A stretch of 5,672 bases of DNA from Deltaproteobacteria bacterium. Lineage in GTDB: Bacteria; Desulfobacterota; Desulfobacteria; Desulfobacterales; SG8-13. Under the pieces are notes generated by a model. That model made no database searches. It saw nothing but the letters and a program-made list of their open reading frames with translations, and had not been told where the DNA came from. The DNA lies in the NCBI GenBank assembly GCA_024639205.1, contig JAHEIV010000216.1, positions 1 through 5,672 on the forward strand, read 5' to 3'. Position numbers and translations under genes: made by a program. This document shows positions 1 through 5,672 of the stretch, piece after piece (the first letter of the stretch is position 1; every line of letters begins with the position of its first letter).

Positions 1-440
1 CGGTTCACAGTGCGGTGTGCCTGATCGTTTGCCTGCTGCAGGTAGCGGCATTGTATGTACTGCTGAGAAGCCCGTTTCTGGCGGCCGTGCAGGTTTTTAT
101 CTACGTGGGTGCGGTGATGGTGCTGTTTCTTTTCGCGGTCATGATGCTCGACATCGGAAAAGAGCGTTTGAAGCGGCATGTTCATGGGCAGCGGTTTATT
201 GCGTTGCCCGCGGTGATTCTGCTACTGGCAGCCGGTGCACTACTGGTGATCAGGGGCAGGCTCAGTGCCCCGCTCGGTGAATATACCGAAAAGGCTCTGG
301 CCGCGAACACCGAAGTGCTGGGCAAACTCCTTTACACCCGGTACATCTTTCCGTTCGAGGTGGTATCGGTATTGCTGCTGGCGGCGCTGATCGGTGCTGT
401 CGTGCTGGTGATGAAAGGCAGGGAGAAAACTCGCGGATGA
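1..440 (+). CDS. nuoJ: NuoJ, complex I membrane subunit (5' end outside window)
   Basis: This is a small membrane subunit of complex I. It sits between the quinone-site region and the antiporter-like pumps, where its third membrane helix transmits the redox-driven conformational change. The frame is open from the window edge: codons from base 3 read VHSAV, and bases 1-2 (cg) would complete a proline codon, giving the family's usual N-terminal PVHSA motif. The real start is therefore upstream, and the in-frame GTG at 15 is an internal valine. The conserved TM3 segment reads IYVGAVMVLFLFAVMML at visible residues 33-49. Its tyrosine (visible residue 34) matches E. coli Tyr59, so about 25 residues are missing. 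A later hydrophobic segment, FEVVSVLLLAALIGAVVL, is the typical last helix, followed by a short basic tail. The TGA stop at 438-440 overlaps the nuoK ATG (ATGA), which suggests translational coupling. Identity is very secure. Confidence 0.96.
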   Translation, partial: VHSAVCLIVCLLQVAALYVLLRSPFLAAVQVFIYVGAVMVLFLFAVMMLDIGKERLKRHVHGQRFIALPAVILLLAAGALLVIRGRLSAPLGEYTEKALAANTEVLGKLLYTRYIFPFEVVSVLLLAALIGAVVLVMKGREKTRG

Positions 441-742
441 CGGTCACACTCAATCATTATCTGCTGCTGAGCATGGTCCTGTTTTCCATCGGGGTGATGG
501 GGGTGCTGCTGCGCCGCAACATCATCATCGTGCTCATGTCCCTGGAGCTGATATTCAACGCGGCCAACCTCAGCCTGGCCGCCTTTTCCTATTACCTGCA
601 ATCGATCAACGGCATGGTATTCGTGGTGTTCAGCATTACGGTCGCTGCAGCCGAGGTCGCGGTGGGACTGGCGATTCTGGTGGCCGTGTTCCGGTTCCGA
701 AAAACGGTTTACATCGATGAACTAAACCAGATGCGAGGATAA
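437..742 (+). CDS. nuoK: NuoK, complex I membrane subunit
   Basis: NuoK is a three-helix, MrpC-like membrane subunit that forms part of the proton pathway between the quinone module and the antiporter-like subunits. The 101-residue length is typical of the family. Its two buried glutamates are visible: Glu37 in the segment VLMSLELIFNAANL and Glu73 in VAAAEVAVGLAI. They match E. coli Glu36 and Glu72, which are needed for coupled proton transfer. Three hydrophobic segments lie at about residues 8-25, 29-51 and 60-86, followed by a short polar tail. The ATG at 437 overlaps the nuoJ stop by four bases. A purine-rich AGGGAGA lies at 420-426, about 10 bases before the start, and can act as the ribosome binding site. 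The stop is TAA at 740-742, nine bases before nuoL. Nothing in the protein looks degraded. Confidence 0.98.
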   Translation: MTVTLNHYLLLSMVLFSIGVMGVLLRRNIIIVLMSLELIFNAANLSLAAFSYYLQSINGMVFVVFSITVAAAEVAVGLAILVAVFRFRKTVYIDELNQMRG

Positions 743-751
743 GCGCCCGCT

Positions 752-2785
752 ATGTTCGATATCATTTGGCTGATTCCTCTTTTTCCGCTGACCGGAGCCG
801 TCGCAAACGCTCTGGCCGGAGCCCGTATCGGTCGCAAGGCCATCGGCTGGATCGGTTGCAGTGCGGTCGCACTGGCGTTTTTGGTCGCGACCGTCCTGTT
901 TTTCCGGTTGACGGGTCTGCCCCCCGACCAGCGTTCGGCGACCGTCACGATGTTCGGCTGGATTGCCAGCGGCGGTTTTCAGATCGATGCTGTTTTTCTG
1001 GCCGATCCCCTGTCGATTCTCATGGCGCTGGTGGTTTCCGGTGTCGGGTTTTTGATCCATGTCTACTCCGTTGGTTACATGCATGATGACAGGGGGTTTG
1101 GCCGCTATTTCAGCTTTTTGAATTTATTCGTGTTTTTCATGCTGGTGCTGGTGCTCAGCGGCGATTTCCTGGTGATGTTTTTCGGCTGGGAGGGCGTCGG
1201 GCTCTGCTCCTATTTGTTGATTGGGTTCTGGTATGAGAAAAAGTCGGCCTCCGACGCCGGCAAGAAAGCCTTCATCGTCAACCGGGTAGGCGACTTTGGG
1301 TTCATTATCGGCATTTTGTTGCTGTTCTGGAGCGTTGCCGGACAGGGAGTTCAATCCCTGCGGTTCGACGCGGTGTTCGATGCCGCCCGCCATCTTCCGC
1401 CCCACACGCTTACCCTGGTCACCGCCTTGCTTTTTGCCGGTGCCATTGGAAAATCGGCCCAGTTCCCCCTGCATGTTTGGTTGCCGGATGCGATGGAAGG
1501 CCCGACACCGGTCAGCGCACTGATTCATGCCGCCACGATGGTGACCGCCGGTGTCTACATGGTGGCCAGAAACAGCGTGTTGTTCACCCTGGCGCCGGTC
1601 ACCGGGGAGGTTGTGGCCGGGCTGGGAATCTTTACGGCCCTGTTTGCGGCGACCATCGGGCTCGTGCAAAACGACATAAAAAAGGTGCTGGCCTATTCCA
1701 CGGTCAGCCAGCTCGGCTATATGTTTGCCGCCGTGGGGGTGGGTGCGTTTTCGGCCGGAATTTTTCACCTGATGACCCATGCATTTTTCAAGGGACTGCT
1801 TTTTCTGGGAGCCGGCAGCGTCATCCACGCCATGTCGGGCGAGCAGGACATGCAGCGGATGGGCGGACTGTATCGCCCGCTGAAAGCCACCGCCATCACT
1901 TTTATCATTGGAGCCGTGGCCATCGCCGGGATTCCGCCATTGAGCGGATTTTGGTCCAAGGACGAGATCCTCTACGAGGTTTTCAGAAGGGGGCATCCGG
2001 TGCTTTGGGCCGCAGGGTTGCTGACCGCTGCGATGACCGCCTTTTACATATTCCGGCAGGTCTTTCTGATTTTCAGCGGCCCCAGCAGGGCCGACGAACA
2101 CACCCGGTCACACATTCATGAATCCCCCCGGGTGATGACCGTGCCGCTGATCGTGCTGGCCGCATCGGCGGCGATCGCCGGAGTCTTCGGATTTCCGTTT
2201 TTCAAGGGCGGCTCCCCGCTGCATCACTTCTTGAGCCCGGTGTTTGCCGGCGGTGTTCACCACGCGGGTGCCGTCGCGGAAGAGGCTGCCGCAGGTCACG
2301 GCGCCACCGCCTTTATTTTGATGGGCGTGTCGGTCGTTGCTGCGGTAACGGGGATTTTGCTGGCGGCTTTTCTTTATGCCGAACCCTTCCGGCGCCGGGC
2401 ACCATCCGGGTTGCATCCGGAAGTGCTGGCAAAGCGATTCACGCGGCTGCACAATTTACTGCTGAACAAGTACTACGTGGATGAGATCTACGGCAAGCTG
2501 ATCGTCGATCCGCTCACACGCGCCGCCCGAACCTGCCTGTCGTTCGATTTGAGCGTGATCGACGGTCTGGTGAACGGGACCGGATGGCTGACGCGCTTGA
2601 CGGCCTGGTTTTCACACCAGTTCGACATTTACATCGTAGACGGGTTGGTCAATTCGCTGGCCACCCTGGTCCGCTACAGCAGCGGTGTCTGGAGGGGACT
2701 GCAGACCGGATATCTGCAAAATTATGCCTTGATTTTTGTCGTCGGCGTACTGTTGATGATCGCCGGCGTGTTGGTGGTCATCTGA
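752..2785 (+). CDS. nuoL: NuoL, distal antiporter-like proton pump of complex I, with lengthened lateral helix
   Basis: NuoL is the distal proton-pumping subunit of complex I; its long C-terminal helix runs back along the other pumps. The protein has 677 residues against about 613 in E. coli. The core is canonical: Glu147 in GWEGVG (TM5), Asp181 in VGDFGF, Lys234 in the segment GKSAQFPLHVWLPDAMEGPT (TM7), His259, His343 and Lys347 in HAFFKGLLFLGAGSVIHAM, and Lys403 in GFWSKDEIL (TM12). A polar, histidine-containing stretch lies at about 443-520. TM15 is about 521-544, the lateral helix about 560-650, and the last membrane helix about 656-677. The lateral helix contains a 26-residue tandem repeat (598-623 and 624-649). 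From Tyr580 to Tyr654 it is 24-29 residues longer than the ordinary NuoL proteins I can recall. The ATG at 752 follows GAGGA at 735-739 (12-base spacing) and begins with the expected TM1. With the second nuoM downstream, the extended helix points to a four-pump complex. The alternative of an Mrp or hydrogenase subunit is unlikely given the J-K-L-M order. Confidence 0.97.
   Translation: MFDIIWLIPLFPLTGAVANALAGARIGRKAIGWIGCSAVALAFLVATVLFFRLTGLPPDQRSATVTMFGWIASGGFQIDAVFLADPLSILMALVVSGVGFLIHVYSVGYMHDDRGFGRYFSFLNLFVFFMLVLVLSGDFLVMFFGWEGVGLCSYLLIGFWYEKKSASDAGKKAFIVNRVGDFGFIIGILLLFWSVAGQGVQSLRFDAVFDAARHLPPHTLTLVTALLFAGAIGKSAQFPLHVWLPDAMEGPTPVSALIHAATMVTAGVYMVARNSVLFTLAPVTGEVVAGLGIFTALFAATIGLVQNDIKKVLAYSTVSQLGYMFAAVGVGAFSAGIFHLMTHAFFKGLLFLGAGSVIHAMSGEQDMQRMGGLYRPLKATAITFIIGAVAIAGIPPLSGFWSKDEILYEVFRRGHPVLWAAGLLTAAMTAFYIFRQVFLIFSGPSRADEHTRSHIHESPRVMTVPLIVLAASAAIAGVFGFPFFKGGSPLHHFLSPVFAGGVHHAGAVAEEAAAGHGATAFILMGVSVVAAVTGILLAAFLYAEPFRRRAPSGLHPEVLAKRFTRLHNLLLNKYYVDEIYGKLIVDPLTRAARTCLSFDLSVIDGLVNGTGWLTRLTAWFSHQFDIYIVDGLVNSLATLVRYSSGVWRGLQTGYLQNYALIFVVGVLLMIAGVLVVI
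2543..2698 (+). repeat. Tandem 26-codon repeat inside nuoL lateral-helix region
   Basis: Two adjacent 78-base units (2543-2620 and 2621-2698) encode NuoL residues 598-623 and 624-649. Unit 1 begins FDLSVIDGLVN and unit 2 begins FDIYIVDGLVN: seven of these first 11 positions are identical, and three of the other four are I/L/V exchanges. Over the whole 26 residues nine are identical, with the second halves diverged. The DNA has drifted at many third positions, so the event is old rather than a recent slippage. Ordinary NuoL proteins, as I recall them, have a single VIDG-type motif before the LQTGY-type segment that leads into the last membrane helix. The repeat keeps the reading frame and would lengthen an alpha helix by roughly 39 angstroms (26 x 1.5). 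Confidence 0.8.
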
Positions 2786-2816
2786 ATGCAAAGAAATTTA
2801 TGGGAATGATGGGTAG
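2786..2816 (+). other. Short AT-rich nuoL-nuoM spacer
   Basis: This 31-base gap is the longest intergenic stretch in the window. It is AT-rich (11 of 31 bases are G or C) compared with the flanking genes. It holds no strong Shine-Dalgarno sequence: the best candidates are GGGA at 2802-2805 and the weak GGG at 2811-2813. Two tiny reading frames are present. One is a seven-codon ATG frame starting right after the nuoL stop (2786-2809). The other is a six-codon frame (2800-2820) whose TGA overlaps the nuoM ATG as ATGA. Either could carry ribosomes onto nuoM, but they may be chance. An in-frame TAG at 2814-2816 sits directly before the nuoM ATG and fixes that start as the most upstream one possible. 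Confidence 0.5.
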
Positions 2817-4466
2817 ATGACAGCAGGCAATTTCCATATACCGATTCTGACCCTTTTGATCTTCACACCGCTGGCCGGTGCAGTGATCGTCGCCTTGCTG
2901 CCCTCCGGCGGGAACCGCCGGCCTCGGGCCGTTGCCCTGGCAGTTGCGGTGTGTAATTTTCTGCTCAGCCTGGCGCTTCCCTGGGGTTTCGACGCGACTA
3001 CCCACCGGATGCAGTTCGTCGAAAGACTGCCCTGGATACCTGAAATCGGCGCCAATTACCTTGTCGGGGTGGACGGCATGAGCCTGCTGCTGATTCTGCT
3101 GACGACCCTTATCACCGTCATCGGTGTGCTGTGTTCCTGGTCGGCTGTGCAGGATCGGGTCAAGGCTTACATGGCCTGCATCCTGATCATGGAAGCCGGC
3201 ATGATCGGCGTCTTCGTCTCTTTGGATCTGGTCCTGTTTTTTCTGTTCTGGGAGATCGGTCTGGTACCGATGTACTTTATCATCGGCATCTGGGGCGGTG
3301 AACGCAAACTTTACGCCACTCTCAAGTTCTTCCTCTACACGGTCTTTGGCAGCGTCTTCATGTTGGTGGGTATCCTGGCTCTATACTATGCGCATGGCAG
3401 TCTGACCGGGCAGTACACCTTCGATCTGCTCAAACTGGTTGAAGTCAATTATCCCTTTGGGCTGCAGTGTTGGGTGTTTCTGGCTTTTTTTCTTGGCTTT
3501 GCCATCAAAGTGCCGATGTTTCCCTTTCACACCTGGCTTCCGGACGCCCACGTCGAAGCGCCCACAGCCGGCAGCGTGATCCTTGCCGGAGTTCTGTTGA
3601 AAATGGGCACTTACGCCTTTCTGAGATTCAATCTTCCGCTGCTTCCCAGCGCCAGCATCGCTTTCATACCGTACATCCTGATCCTGGCGGTGATCGGTAT
3701 CATTTACGGGGCACTGCTGGCATTGGCTCAAAAGGATTTAAAGAAACTGGTTGCCTATTCAAGCGTGAGCCACCTGGGTTTCGTGATGGCGGGAATATTT
3801 GCCGTCAACCAGCAGGGCATCGATGGCGGGATCCTGCAGATGGTCAACCACGGTCTGGCCACCGGCGCTCTTTTTCTGCTGGTGGGAATCATTTACGAAC
3901 GCCGGCATACCCGCCTGATGGACGACTTCGGCGGGCTAGCTTCGGTTATGCCTCTTTTTGCCGTTTTCATGACAATCATTGTCTTTTCCTCCATCGGCCT
4001 TCCCGGCACCAACGGATTTGTCGGCGAGCTGCTGATCCTTGTCGGTGTCTACAAAGCCAGTGTGCCGACGGCCGTGTTGGCGGCCACCGGTATCATCCTC
4101 GGTGCGGTTTACATGCTCCGGATGGTGCAGCGTGTCATCCTGGGTCGTGTGCGGCATCCCGAAAACGAAACCCTCAAGGATCTTAATTACCGTGAATTTC
4201 TGACCCTGGTGCCCATTGTTGTTCTGATCATCTGGATCGGTGTTTATCCCAAACCCTTTTTGCGATTGACATCGACCGGCACCGCCCACCTGGTGGAGAC
4301 GGTGCAAAGCAAGCACGCGCAGCTGATGGCTGAACGGCAGCACACCGCCGGTTACCAGCCGGTCTCTGCCGTCTTTTCAGATCCGCGCGGTACGAATGCG
4401 ACCGACTCCGCAAGGCCGCATTCCGTTCGAATCGGATCTGCCCGGATCATCCGAGAGGAGCTGTAG
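2817..4466 (+). CDS. nuoM: NuoM, antiporter-like proton pump of complex I (first copy)
   Basis: This is one of two consecutive NuoM proteins and forms a proton channel in the membrane arm. It has 549 residues, versus about 500-510 for usual NuoM. Pump residues are present: Glu146 in FLFWEIGLVPM (TM5), Lys231 in AIKVPMFPFHTWLPDAHVE (TM7), Lys262 in VLLKMGTY (TM8), the segment AQKDLKKLVAYSSVSHLGF at 304-322, His345 in MVNHG, and Glu404 in GTNGFVGELLIL (TM12, where NuoL has lysine). These show the channel is complete. The last membrane helix ends near YPKPFLRLTSTG (about 477-488). A polar tail of about 60 residues follows, of which roughly the last 45 (505-549) exceed what I expect for the family. 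The ATG at 2817 is preceded immediately by an in-frame TAG, so no upstream start exists. The stop TAG at 4464-4466 directly abuts the ATG of the second copy. The C-terminal codons also hold that gene's ribosome binding site. Confidence 0.97.
   Translation: MTAGNFHIPILTLLIFTPLAGAVIVALLPSGGNRRPRAVALAVAVCNFLLSLALPWGFDATTHRMQFVERLPWIPEIGANYLVGVDGMSLLLILLTTLITVIGVLCSWSAVQDRVKAYMACILIMEAGMIGVFVSLDLVLFFLFWEIGLVPMYFIIGIWGGERKLYATLKFFLYTVFGSVFMLVGILALYYAHGSLTGQYTFDLLKLVEVNYPFGLQCWVFLAFFLGFAIKVPMFPFHTWLPDAHVEAPTAGSVILAGVLLKMGTYAFLRFNLPLLPSASIAFIPYILILAVIGIIYGALLALAQKDLKKLVAYSSVSHLGFVMAGIFAVNQQGIDGGILQMVNHGLATGALFLLVGIIYERRHTRLMDDFGGLASVMPLFAVFMTIIVFSSIGLPGTNGFVGELLILVGVYKASVPTAVLAATGIILGAVYMLRMVQRVILGRVRHPENETLKDLNYREFLTLVPIVVLIIWIGVYPKPFLRLTSTGTAHLVETVQSKHAQLMAERQHTAGYQPVSAVFSDPRGTNATDSARPHSVRIGSARIIREEL
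4453..4460 (+). promoter_or_regulatory. Ribosome binding site for second nuoM
   Basis: GAGAGGAG lies six bases before the ATG at 4467, inside the last codons of the first nuoM. It is the strongest Shine-Dalgarno match before any gene in this window and decides the start of the second NuoM. With the stop and start codons touching (TAGATG), reinitiation by the same ribosomes is also likely. Confidence 0.8.
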
Positions 4467-5672
4467 ATGACTGCCACCGATATCCCTGCCGCCTTTCCGA
4501 TCCTGTCGCTGCTCGTCTTTCTCCCGGCAGCAGGGGCGGTCTTTATCGTGCTGGTCTTGAAAAAAGAATGGCAAGACGGCATCCGGTGGTCGGCCCTTGC
4601 CGTGTCGCTGGCGACGTTTTTCCTCTCGGTTTATCTCGTGTCAGCGTTCGATACGAGCACCGCCGCTTTACAGTGGGTGGAAAAGACCGCCTGGATCGAG
4701 CGCTTCGGCATTCACTACTTCCTGGGTGTGGACGGGATCAGCCTGCTGCTGGTGGTCCTGACGACTTTGATGACCGTCATCTGCGTGCTGGCTTCATGGA
4801 CCGAGATCCAGACCAAGTTGAAGGCCTACATGGCACTGTTTTTGTTTTCGGAAACCGCCGTGCTGGGCGTTTTTTTGTCCATGGACCTTTTCCTGTTCTA
4901 CATTTTCTGGGAAGTGGTTTTGATCCCGATGGTGTTTATCATCGGCATCTGGGGCGGCAGGCGAAAACTCTACTCTTCGATCAAGTTTTTCCTGTTCACC
5001 TTCACCGGAAGCCTGTTTATGCTGCTGGGGATCCTGACCCTCTACTTTTTTCAAGGACGCATGACGGGTCAGTATACCTTCGATGCCACCCTGCTCTTTC
5101 AGAATCCGGTTCCCCCGCTGATCCAGAATTGGGTTTTTGTGGCCCTGTTTCTGGGCTTTGCCGTTAAAGTGCCCATGTTTCCATTGCATACCTGGTTGCC
5201 GGATGCCCACACGGAGGCGCCCACGGCGGGCAGCATCCTGCTGGCGGCCGTGCTTCTCAAGCTGGGGACTTACGGATTTATACGGTTCAGCCTGCCCCTG
5301 CTGCCGAATGCCAGCAGTTTCTTTGCACCCCTGATGATCGCCCTTTCCCTGGTGGCAATCCTTTACGGGGCCTATGTTACCCTGGCCCAGAAGGACATCA
5401 AAAAACTAATTGCCTATTCCAGCGTCAGCCACATGGGATTTGTAATGTTGGGGATCTTTGTGCTCAACCTCGAAGGTCTCAAGGGTGGGCTGCTGCAGAT
5501 GATCAACCACGGTATCAGCACCGGTGCCCTGTTTTTGCTGGTGGGCATGATTTACGAGCGAACCCACCGGCGGCAGATCGAGGATTTCAGCGGACTTTTC
5601 AAGGCCTTACCGGTGTACGGCCTGTGCTTTTTCATCGTGCTGCTCTCCTCGATGGGAATGCCGACAACCAAT
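4467..5672 (+). CDS. nuoM: NuoM-like antiporter subunit of complex I (second copy, 3' end outside window)
   Basis: This is a second NuoM-type proton-pump subunit, open through the window edge: 402 codons are visible and the end is missing. Pump residues are intact: Glu149 in YIFWEVVLIPM (TM5), Lys234 in AVKVPMFPLHTWLPDAHTE (TM7), Lys265 in VLLKLGTY (TM8), AQKDIKKLIAYSSVSHMGF at 307-325, and His348 in MINHG. The sequence stops at SSMGMPTTN, just before the TM12 glutamate expected in a NuoM. It is clearly a paralogue of the preceding gene: residues 222-283 match residues 219-280 of the first copy at 49 of 62 positions without gaps. It is not NuoN, which would have a lysine-containing TM12 and lacks the NuoM-type WLPDAHTEAPTAGS motif. 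The start ATG at 4467 has a strong ribosome binding site and abuts the upstream stop. In context it is probably a fourth antiporter-like subunit built into the same complex. What follows is probably nuoN. Confidence 0.95.
   Translation, partial: MTATDIPAAFPILSLLVFLPAAGAVFIVLVLKKEWQDGIRWSALAVSLATFFLSVYLVSAFDTSTAALQWVEKTAWIERFGIHYFLGVDGISLLLVVLTTLMTVICVLASWTEIQTKLKAYMALFLFSETAVLGVFLSMDLFLFYIFWEVVLIPMVFIIGIWGGRRKLYSSIKFFLFTFTGSLFMLLGILTLYFFQGRMTGQYTFDATLLFQNPVPPLIQNWVFVALFLGFAVKVPMFPLHTWLPDAHTEAPTAGSILLAAVLLKLGTYGFIRFSLPLLPNASSFFAPLMIALSLVAILYGAYVTLAQKDIKKLIAYSSVSHMGFVMLGIFVLNLEGLKGGLLQMINHGISTGALFLLVGMIYERTHRRQIEDFSGLFKALPVYGLCFFIVLLSSMGMPTTN

Noticed and set aside
15..440. nuoJ starting at the GTG at base 15
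   Set aside because: The four codons before it (VHSA) belong to the conserved NuoJ N-terminus and the frame is open to the window edge, so GTG 15 is an internal valine and the gene is cut by the window.
1124..2101. Long minus-strand open frame (325 codons) opposite nuoL
   Set aside because: Its predicted protein is a low-complexity mix of Gly, Gln, His, Arg and Lys with no recognisable domain, as expected for the complement of a GC-ending membrane-protein gene. It lies wholly inside a well-supported nuoL.
3467..4186. Plus-strand open frame of 239 codons inside the first nuoM
   Set aside because: It is a frame-shifted reading of nuoM, rich in Arg, Ser, Gly and Pro with no family resemblance, while the true frame encodes all expected NuoM motifs.
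4378..4440. 8-base inverted repeat (CAGATCCG at 4378-4385, CGGATCTG at 4433-4440) near the end of the first nuoM
   Set aside because: The arms are short, 47 bases apart, inside a coding region, and not followed by a T-run. An 8-base match at this distance is easily due to chance, and a terminator here would cut off the second nuoM.
4568..5167. Plus-strand open frame of 199 codons inside the second nuoM
   Set aside because: It is an off-frame shadow. The continuous frame from 4467 to the window edge encodes a clear NuoM.
752..5672. Mrp-type Na+/H+ antiporter or membrane-bound hydrogenase operon instead of complex I
   Set aside because: NuoL and NuoM resemble MrpA and MrpD, but the presence of a true NuoJ and a 101-residue NuoK in J-K-L-M order, with NuoL's long lateral helix, fits complex I.
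2817..5672. Second nuoM as an assembly artefact (collapsed or repeated contig)
   Set aside because: The two copies differ throughout in both DNA and protein, with different N-terminal and loop sequences, so this is an old gene duplication rather than a repeated read region.

Overview
The window is a contiguous, plus-strand stretch of a bacterial complex I operon (NADH:quinone oxidoreductase-type, nuo family). It covers the membrane arm from nuoJ to two consecutive nuoM genes: nuoJ (5' end missing), nuoK, nuoL, nuoM (first copy), nuoM (second copy, 3' end missing). The genes are packed tightly: a 4-base overlap (J/K), a 9-base gap (K/L), a 31-base gap (L/M1) and a 0-base gap (M1/M2). I see no promoter, terminator, RNA gene, mobile element or CRISPR in the window, so it reads as the interior of one long transcript. 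The operon's start (nuoA onward, including any NADH-input module) and its end (probably nuoN) lie outside.

The main point is that this is not the standard three-pump complex. Two full-type NuoM proteins are encoded head to tail, and NuoL carries an in-frame tandem repeat of 26 residues in its C-terminal lateral (horizontal) helix. That helix lies along the antiporter-like subunits. A longer helix together with an extra NuoM is the signature of a complex I with four antiporter-like subunits (L, M, M', N), predicted to move one extra proton per turnover. As I recall, this class was described from genome surveys (Chadwick and colleagues, 2018, 'convergent evolution of unusual complex I homologs with increased proton pumping capacity'). 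The type is therefore known, but this copy shows both halves of the signature in one locus, and the helix insertion can still be read as a duplication.

All the pumping residues I can check are present: the TM5 glutamate and TM7 lysine in L, M1 and M2, the TM8 lysine in M1 and M2, the TM12 lysine in L and TM12 glutamate in M1, and the two membrane glutamates of NuoK. Both M proteins therefore look functional. The TM12 residue of M2 lies beyond the window edge.

The organism is a bacterium with moderately GC-rich, GC-ending codon use. The J-K-L-M-M order and protein flavour would fit a Desulfobacterota-type ('deltaproteobacterial') anaerobe, but this is only an inference; other phyla also carry two-NuoM complexes.
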